Shown here in pieces: positions 59,607 to 64,000 of a DNA stretch of 64,000 nt; position 1 is the first letter of the stretch, and each line of letters begins with the position of its first letter. A model generated the notes under the pieces. The model was not told the DNA's origin, did not search any database, and saw only the letters and a program-made list of their open reading frames with translations. The stretch comes from Pseudomonas syringae (GTDB lineage: Bacteria; Pseudomonadota; Gammaproteobacteria; Pseudomonadales; Pseudomonadaceae). The translations under genes were made by a program, and so were the position numbers. The stretch covers positions 114,689 through 178,688 of the forward strand of contig NZ_LGSI01000005.1 of the NCBI RefSeq assembly GCF_001698815.1. The letters run 5' to 3'.

Positions 59607-62600
59607 TTATTGCGGATTCGCGCGGGTGCTGGAGAGCAACGATTTGAGCGTCGCAGCCTTGGGCTTGACCATCCAGAAGCGGCGCAGGTAATCGTCGAGG
59701 TTTTCCCAGACGTTACGGCCCCACTCGCTGTCGGTTTCCTCGACATACTCGGCCAGAACACGCTCCAGATGGCTGCGATAGGCTTCCATCGACTCGCCAC
59801 TGATGCGCTGGATTTCCACCAGTTCGTGGTTGACCCGATCAACGAAGGTGTTGTCCAGGTCGAGCACATAGGCGAAACCACCGGTCATGCCGGAACCGAA
59901 GTTATAGCCGGTCTTGCCCAGCACGCAGACGAAACCGCCGGTCATGTATTCGCAGCAATGGTCGCCCGTGCCTTCCACGATGGTGTGGGCGCCGGAGTTA
60001 CGCACTGCGAAGCGCTCGCCCGCCGTACCGGCCGCGAACAGCTTGCCGCCGGTAGCGCCGTAGAGACAGGTGTTGCCGATGATGGCGCTGTCCTGAGTCT
60101 TGAACGGGCTGCCTTTGGGCGGAACGATGACCAGTTTGCCAGCGGTCATGCCTTTGCCGACGTAGTCGTTGGCGTCGCCTTCCAGATACATGTTCAGGCC
60201 GCCTGCGTTCCACACGCCGAAGCTCTGCCCGGCCGTGCCTTTGAAGCGGAACGTGATCGGTGCCTTGTTCATGCCCTGGTTGCCGTGCAGCTTGGCGATT
60301 TCGCCGGAGATCCGCGCGCCGATGGACCGGTCGCAGTTGCAGATATCCATGGCGTACTCGCCGCCGCTCATGCTTTCGATGGCTGGTTTGGCCAACTCCA
60401 CCATGCGCTCGGCCATCAGGCCTTTGTCGAACGGCGGGTTGCGGTCGACGAGGCTGAATTGTGGCTTGTCAGCCGGAATGTGATCGCTGCCCAACAGCGG
60501 CGTCAGGTCCAGGTGCTGCTGCTTAGCGGTTTCGCCCGGCAGGATGTCGAGCAGATCAGTACGACCGATCAGCTCTTCCAGGGAACGCACGCCCAGTTTG
60601 GCCAGCCATTCGCGGGTTTCTTCGGCCACGTAGGTGAAGAAATTGATCACCATGTCGACAGTGCCGATGTAGTGATCCTTGCGCAGCTTTTCGTTCTGGG
60701 TCGCAACACCGGTGGCGCAGTTGTTCAGGTGGCAGATACGCAGGTATTTGCAGCCCAGGGCGATCATTGGCGCAGTACCGAAACCGAAGCTCTCGGCGCC
60801 GAGAATGGCCGCCTTGATCACGTCGAGGCCGGTTTTCAGGCCGCCGTCAGTCTGGACCCGAACCTTGCCACGCAGGTCGTTGCCGCGCAGGGTCTGGTGG
60901 GTTTCGGCCAGGCCGAGTTCCCACGGTGCGCCCGCGTATTTGATCGACGACAGCGGCGATGCGCCGGTGCCGCCGTCATAACCGGAAATGGTGATCAGGT
61001 CGGCATACGCCTTGGCGACACCCGCGGCAATCGTACCGACGCCCGCTTCGGCAACCAGCTTGACCGAAACCAGCGCAGCGGGGTTGACCTGCTTGAGGTC
61101 GAAAATCAGCTGCGACAAGTCTTCGATGGAATAGATGTCGTGGTGCGGCGGCGGCGAAATCAGCGTCACGCCCGGCACTGCATAACGCAGCTTGGCGATC
61201 AGACCGTTCACTTTACCGCCCGGCAGTTGCCCGCCCTCACCCGGCTTGGCGCCTTGCGCAACCTTGATCTGCAACACATCGGCGTTGACCAGATACTCAG
61301 GCGTAACACCAAAGCGGCCGGTGGCGATCTGTTTGATCTTGGAGCTGCGAATCGTGCCGTAACGGGCTGGATCTTCGCCGCCCTCACCTGAGTTCGAGCG
61401 TGCGCCCAAGCGGTTCATGGCTTCGGCCAGCGCTTCGTGAGCTTCCGGCGACAGCGCGCCCAGGGAAATACCGGCCGAGTCGAAGCGCTTGAGGATTTCG
61501 CTCAGCGGTTCAACTTCGTCGATGGACATCGGTGTATCGAGGGTCTTGACCTTGAACAGGTCGCGGATCATCGAAACCGGACGGTTATCCACCAGCGCGG
61601 TGTATTCCTTGAACTTGCTGTAGTCGCCTTGCTGCACGGCAGCTTGCAGGGTGCTGACCACGTCCGGGTTGTAGGCGTGGTATTCGCCGCCGAACACGAA
61701 CTTGAGCAGACCGCCTTGCTGGATCGGCTTGCGCGGGCTCCAGGCTTCAGCGGCCAGCGCTTTCTGCTCGGCTTCCAGATCGACGAAACGCGCGCCCTTG
61801 ATGCGGCTCGGCACGCCACGGAAACTCAGGTCGCAGACCGCTTCGGACAGGCCGATGGCTTCGAACAGCTGCGCGCCACGGTACGACGTGATGGTCGAAA
61901 TGCCCATCTTCGACAGGATCTTGAGCAGACCTTTGGTGATGCCTTTGCGGTAGTTCTTGAACACCTCATAGAGGTCGCCCAGCACTTCACCGGTACGGAT
62001 CAGGTCGCCCAGCACTTCGTAGGCCAGGAACGGATAGACCGCCGAGGCGCCGAAACCGATCAACACCGCGAAATGGTGCGGATCGCGTGCCGTTGCGGTT
62101 TCAACCAGGATGTTGCTGTCGCAGCGCAGGCCTTTTTCGGTCAGGCGGTGGTGAACAGCGCCTACAGCCAGCGAAGCGTGAGCCGGCAATTTGCCCGGCG
62201 CGATATGACGGTCGGTCAGGACGATCTGGGTCCGACCGGCGCGCACGGCTTCTTCAGCCTGATCGGCGATGTTGCGCACCGCTGCTTCGAGGCCGATGTG
62301 CTCGTCGTAGTTGAGGTCGATGATCTGCCGCTCGAAGCCCGGACGCTCCAGGGTCATCAGCGAACGCCACTTGGCCGGAGAAATGACCGGCGAGCTGAGG
62401 ATCACGCGGGAAGCGTGCTCTGGCGATTCCTGGAAAATGTTGCGCTCGGCACCGAGGCAGATTTCCAGGGACATGACGATGGCTTCACGCAGCGGGTCGA
62501 TCGGCGGGTTGGTGACCTGCGCGAACTGCTGGCGGAAATAGTCGTAAGGCGAACGCACACGATGCGACAGCACGGCCATTGGCGTGTCATCGCCCATGGA

Positions 62601-64000
62601 GCCGACCGCTTCCTGGCCTTGTTCGCCCAGCGGACGCAGCACTTGATCACGCTCTTCGAAGGTGACCTGGTACATCTTCATGTACTGCTTGAGCTGGTCG
62701 GCATTGTAGAAAGCCGAACCATGGTCGTTGTCTTCGATGGTCGCCTGGATGCGCAGGGCATTCTTGCGCAGCCATTGTTTGTACGGATGACGCGACTTCA
62801 AGCGGTTGTCGATGGCGTCGGTGTCGAGGATCTGGCCGGTTTCGGTGTCCACGGCAAAGATCTGGCCCGGACCGACACGGCCCTTGGCGATGACGTCTTC
62901 GGGCTTGTAATCCCACACGCCGATTTCCGACGCCAGGGTGATGTAGCCATTCTTGGTGGTAACCCAGCGCGCCGGGCGCAGGCCGTTACGGTCGAGCAGG
63001 CAAACCGCGTGGCGACCTTCGGTCATCACGACGCCAGCCGGGCCGTCCCACGGCTCCATGTGCATGGAGTTGTACTCATAGAACGCCCGCAGATCGGGGT
63101 CCATGGTCTCAACGTTCTGCCACGCAGGCGGAATGATCATACGCACGCCACGGAACAGGTCGATGCCGCCGGTGACCATCAGTTCGAGCATGTTGTCCAT
63201 GCTCGACGAGTCGGAGCCGACGCGATTGACCAGCGGGCCCAATTCGTCGAGGTCCGGCATCAGTTCGTTGGCGAACTTGGTGCGCCGGGCCTGAGCCCAG
63301 TTGCGGTTGCCGGTAATCGTGTTGATCTCGCCGTTGTGGGCGAGGAAGCGGAACGGCTGCGCCAACGGCCATTTCGGCAGGGTGTTGGTCGAGAAGCGCT
63401 GGTGAAACACGCAGATCGCAGTCTGCAGGCGCTCGTCGCTCAGGTCCGGGAAAAATGCCGTCAGGTCGCGCGGCATCATCAGACCTTTATAGATGATGGT
63501 CTTGTGGGAAAAGCTGCAGATGTAGTGATCGGTATCTTCAGCGTTGGCCACCGACGAACGGCGACGGGCGCTGAACAGCTTGATGGCCATTTCCTGATCG
63601 CTCAGGCCTTCACCACCGATGAACACCTGCTCGATTTTCGGCAGCCGCTCCAGGGCCAGACGACCCAGCACGCTGGTGTCGATAGGCACCTGACGCCAGC
63701 CGATCAAGGTCAGGCCGGCAGCGAGGATTTCGCGATTCATGTTCTCGCGGGCGGCATCAGCCTTGGCATCGTCCTGATTGAGGAACACCATGCCCACGCA
63801 ATATTGACCCGGCAGCTCGGTACCAAAGTGCTCTTTGGCAATAGCACGCAGGAATGCGTCTGGCTTCTGAATCAACAGCCCGCAGCCGTCGCCGGTCTTG
63901 CCGTCAGCGTTGATCCCACCACGGTGGGTCATGCAGGTCAGGGCTTGGATAGCCGTCTGCAACAGGTGATGACTGGGCTCGCCTTGCATATGGGCGATCA
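59607..64000 (-). CDS. gltB: Glutamate synthase large subunit (partial, 5' end cut by window)
   Basis: The frame stays open to the window end, so the N-terminus with the nucleophilic Cys is missing; the last residues read IAHMQGEP, as just after the normal start. The visible 1460 residues hold most of the amidotransferase domain, the central domain, the FMN synthase domain with the Fe-S Cys cluster ([16 protein letters not shown]) and the C-terminal beta-helix with Gly repeats ([22 protein letters not shown]). It makes glutamate from glutamine and 2-oxoglutarate. It lies upstream of gltD on the minus strand. Confidence 0.96.
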   Translation of the reverse strand, partial: IAHMQGEPSHHLLQTAIQALTCMTHRGGINADGKTGDGCGLLIQKPDAFLRAIAKEHFGTELPGQYCVGMVFLNQDDAKADAARENMNREILAAGLTLIGWRQVPIDTSVLGRLALERLPKIEQVFIGGEGLSDQEMAIKLFSARRRSSVANAEDTDHYICSFSHKTIIYKGLMMPRDLTAFFPDLSDERLQTAICVFHQRFSTNTLPKWPLAQPFRFLAHNGEINTITGNRNWAQARRTKFANELMPDLDELGPLVNRVGSDSSSMDNMLELMVTGGIDLFRGVRMIIPPAWQNVETMDPDLRAFYEYNSMHMEPWDGPAGVVMTEGRHAVCLLDRNGLRPARWVTTKNGYITLASEIGVWDYKPEDVIAKGRVGPGQIFAVDTETGQILDTDAIDNRLKSRHPYKQWLRKNALRIQATIEDNDHGSAFYNADQLKQYMKMYQVTFEERDQVLRPLGEQGQEAVGSMGDDTPMAVLSHRVRSPYDYFRQQFAQVTNPPIDPLREAIVMSLEICLGAERNIFQESPEHASRVILSSPVISPAKWRSLMTLERPGFERQIIDLNYDEHIGLEAAVRNIADQAEEAVRAGRTQIVLTDRHIAPGKLPAHASLAVGAVHHRLTEKGLRCDSNILVETATARDPHHFAVLIGFGASAVYPFLAYEVLGDLIRTGEVLGDLYEVFKNYRKGITKGLLKILSKMGISTITSYRGAQLFEAIGLSEAVCDLSFRGVPSRIKGARFVDLEAEQKALAAEAWSPRKPIQQGGLLKFVFGGEYHAYNPDVVSTLQAAVQQGDYSKFKEYTALVDNRPVSMIRDLFKVKTLDTPMSIDEVEPLSEILKRFDSAGISLGALSPEAHEALAEAMNRLGARSNSGEGGEDPARYGTIRSSKIKQIATGRFGVTPEYLVNADVLQIKVAQGAKPGEGGQLPGGKVNGLIAKLRYAVPGVTLISPPPHHDIYSIEDLSQLIFDLKQVNPAALVSVKLVAEAGVGTIAAGVAKAYADLITISGYDGGTGASPLSSIKYAGAPWELGLAETHQTLRGNDLRGKVRVQTDGGLKTGLDVIKAAILGAESFGFGTAPMIALGCKYLRICHLNNCATGVATQNEKLRKDHYIGTVDMVINFFTYVAEETREWLAKLGVRSLEELIGRTDLLDILPGETAKQQHLDLTPLLGSDHIPADKPQFSLVDRNPPFDKGLMAERMVELAKPAIESMSGGEYAMDICNCDRSIGARISGEIAKLHGNQGMNKAPITFRFKGTAGQSFGVWNAGGLNMYLEGDANDYVGKGMTAGKLVIVPPKGSPFKTQDSAIIGNTCLYGATGGKLFAAGTAGERFAVRNSGAHTIVEGTGDHCCEYMTGGFVCVLGKTGYNFGSGMTGGFAYVLDLDNTFVDRVNHELVEIQRISGESMEAYRSHLERVLAEYVEETDSEWGRNVWENLDDYLRRFWMVKPKAATLKSLLSSTRANPQ

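Noticed and set aside
59574..61391. 605-codon plus-strand ORF opposite gltB
   Set aside because: Antisense shadow of gltB, starting in the intercistronic hairpin.

Overview
The window is chromosomal DNA from a fluorescent-group Pseudomonas. The evidence is the gene content and synteny (creBCD, dgcAB, cdhCAB, fba-pgk-epd-tkt, metK, ahcY-metF, rhlE, hemE, gltBD), the high GC with strong codon bias, and more than twenty REP-type inverted repeats of the GGAGCGAGGCTTGCCCGCGAA and GTAGGACCGGCTTCAGCCGGGA kinds in the gene gaps. I see no insertion sequence, prophage, CRISPR array, rRNA or tRNA. Almost all of it is core or widely shared accessory metabolism, and I found no clear undescribed defence or mobile system.

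Layout. (1) 0.3-6.3 kb: a DUF2780 secreted protein, a PlsC-type acyltransferase, a retropepsin-like periplasmic protein, then the two-component system creB-creC with creD. (2) 6.4-12.6 kb, minus strand: a YibF-like glutathione transferase and an iron-signalling block of fecI, fecR, a TonB-dependent hydroxamate-type siderophore receptor, a PepSY membrane protein and a small membrane protein, with Fur-like sites. (3) 12.7-20.6 kb, minus strand: dimethylglycine catabolism, consisting of an M19-like protein, a DUF5943 protein, dgcA, dgcB and two electron-transfer flavoprotein subunits. (4) 20.8-25.6 kb: an LprI-like protein, a DUF3010 protein, then carnitine catabolism (cdhR divergent from cdhC-cdhA-cdhB). 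Carnitine is converted to glycine betaine, whose demethylation product dimethylglycine is the substrate of region 3, so regions 3 and 4 form one quaternary-amine degradation block.

(5) 25.8-32.2 kb, minus strand: central carbon genes tkt, epd, pgk and fba, with three small lipoprotein genes between pgk and fba. (6) 32.5-34.7 kb: an ArsR-methyltransferase fusion regulator (SahR-like) and metK. (7) 35-40.9 kb: ligB, a DUF1090 protein, a cytochrome c'-like lipoprotein, a MAPEG protein, an EamA permease and a CPA1 Na+/H+ antiporter behind a possibly structured leader. (8) 40.9-47.4 kb: L-threonate catabolism (DeoR-type regulator, ltnD, otnK, otnC, GntP-type permease, otnI). (9) 47.5-54.2 kb: a YciA-type thioesterase, ahcY behind an S-adenosylhomocysteine riboswitch, metF, a glycosyltransferase-like protein and rhlE. 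(10) 54.3-64 kb: a YnfL/YnfM-like LysR-MFS pair, hemE, gltD and gltB, the last cut by the window end.

The methionine cycle is spread over two places: metK with its SahR-like regulator at 32.5 kb, and ahcY-metF with an SAH riboswitch at 48 kb. Both controls are expected to read S-adenosylhomocysteine, one as protein and one as RNA. The most useful leads for follow-up are the candidate operators (sahR palindrome, phased GTGAA/TTCAC boxes before ltnD), the antiporter leader, the M19-like protein that lacks half of the metal site, the carnitine cluster without caiX or hocS, and a 26-codon ORF coupled to the threonate permease.
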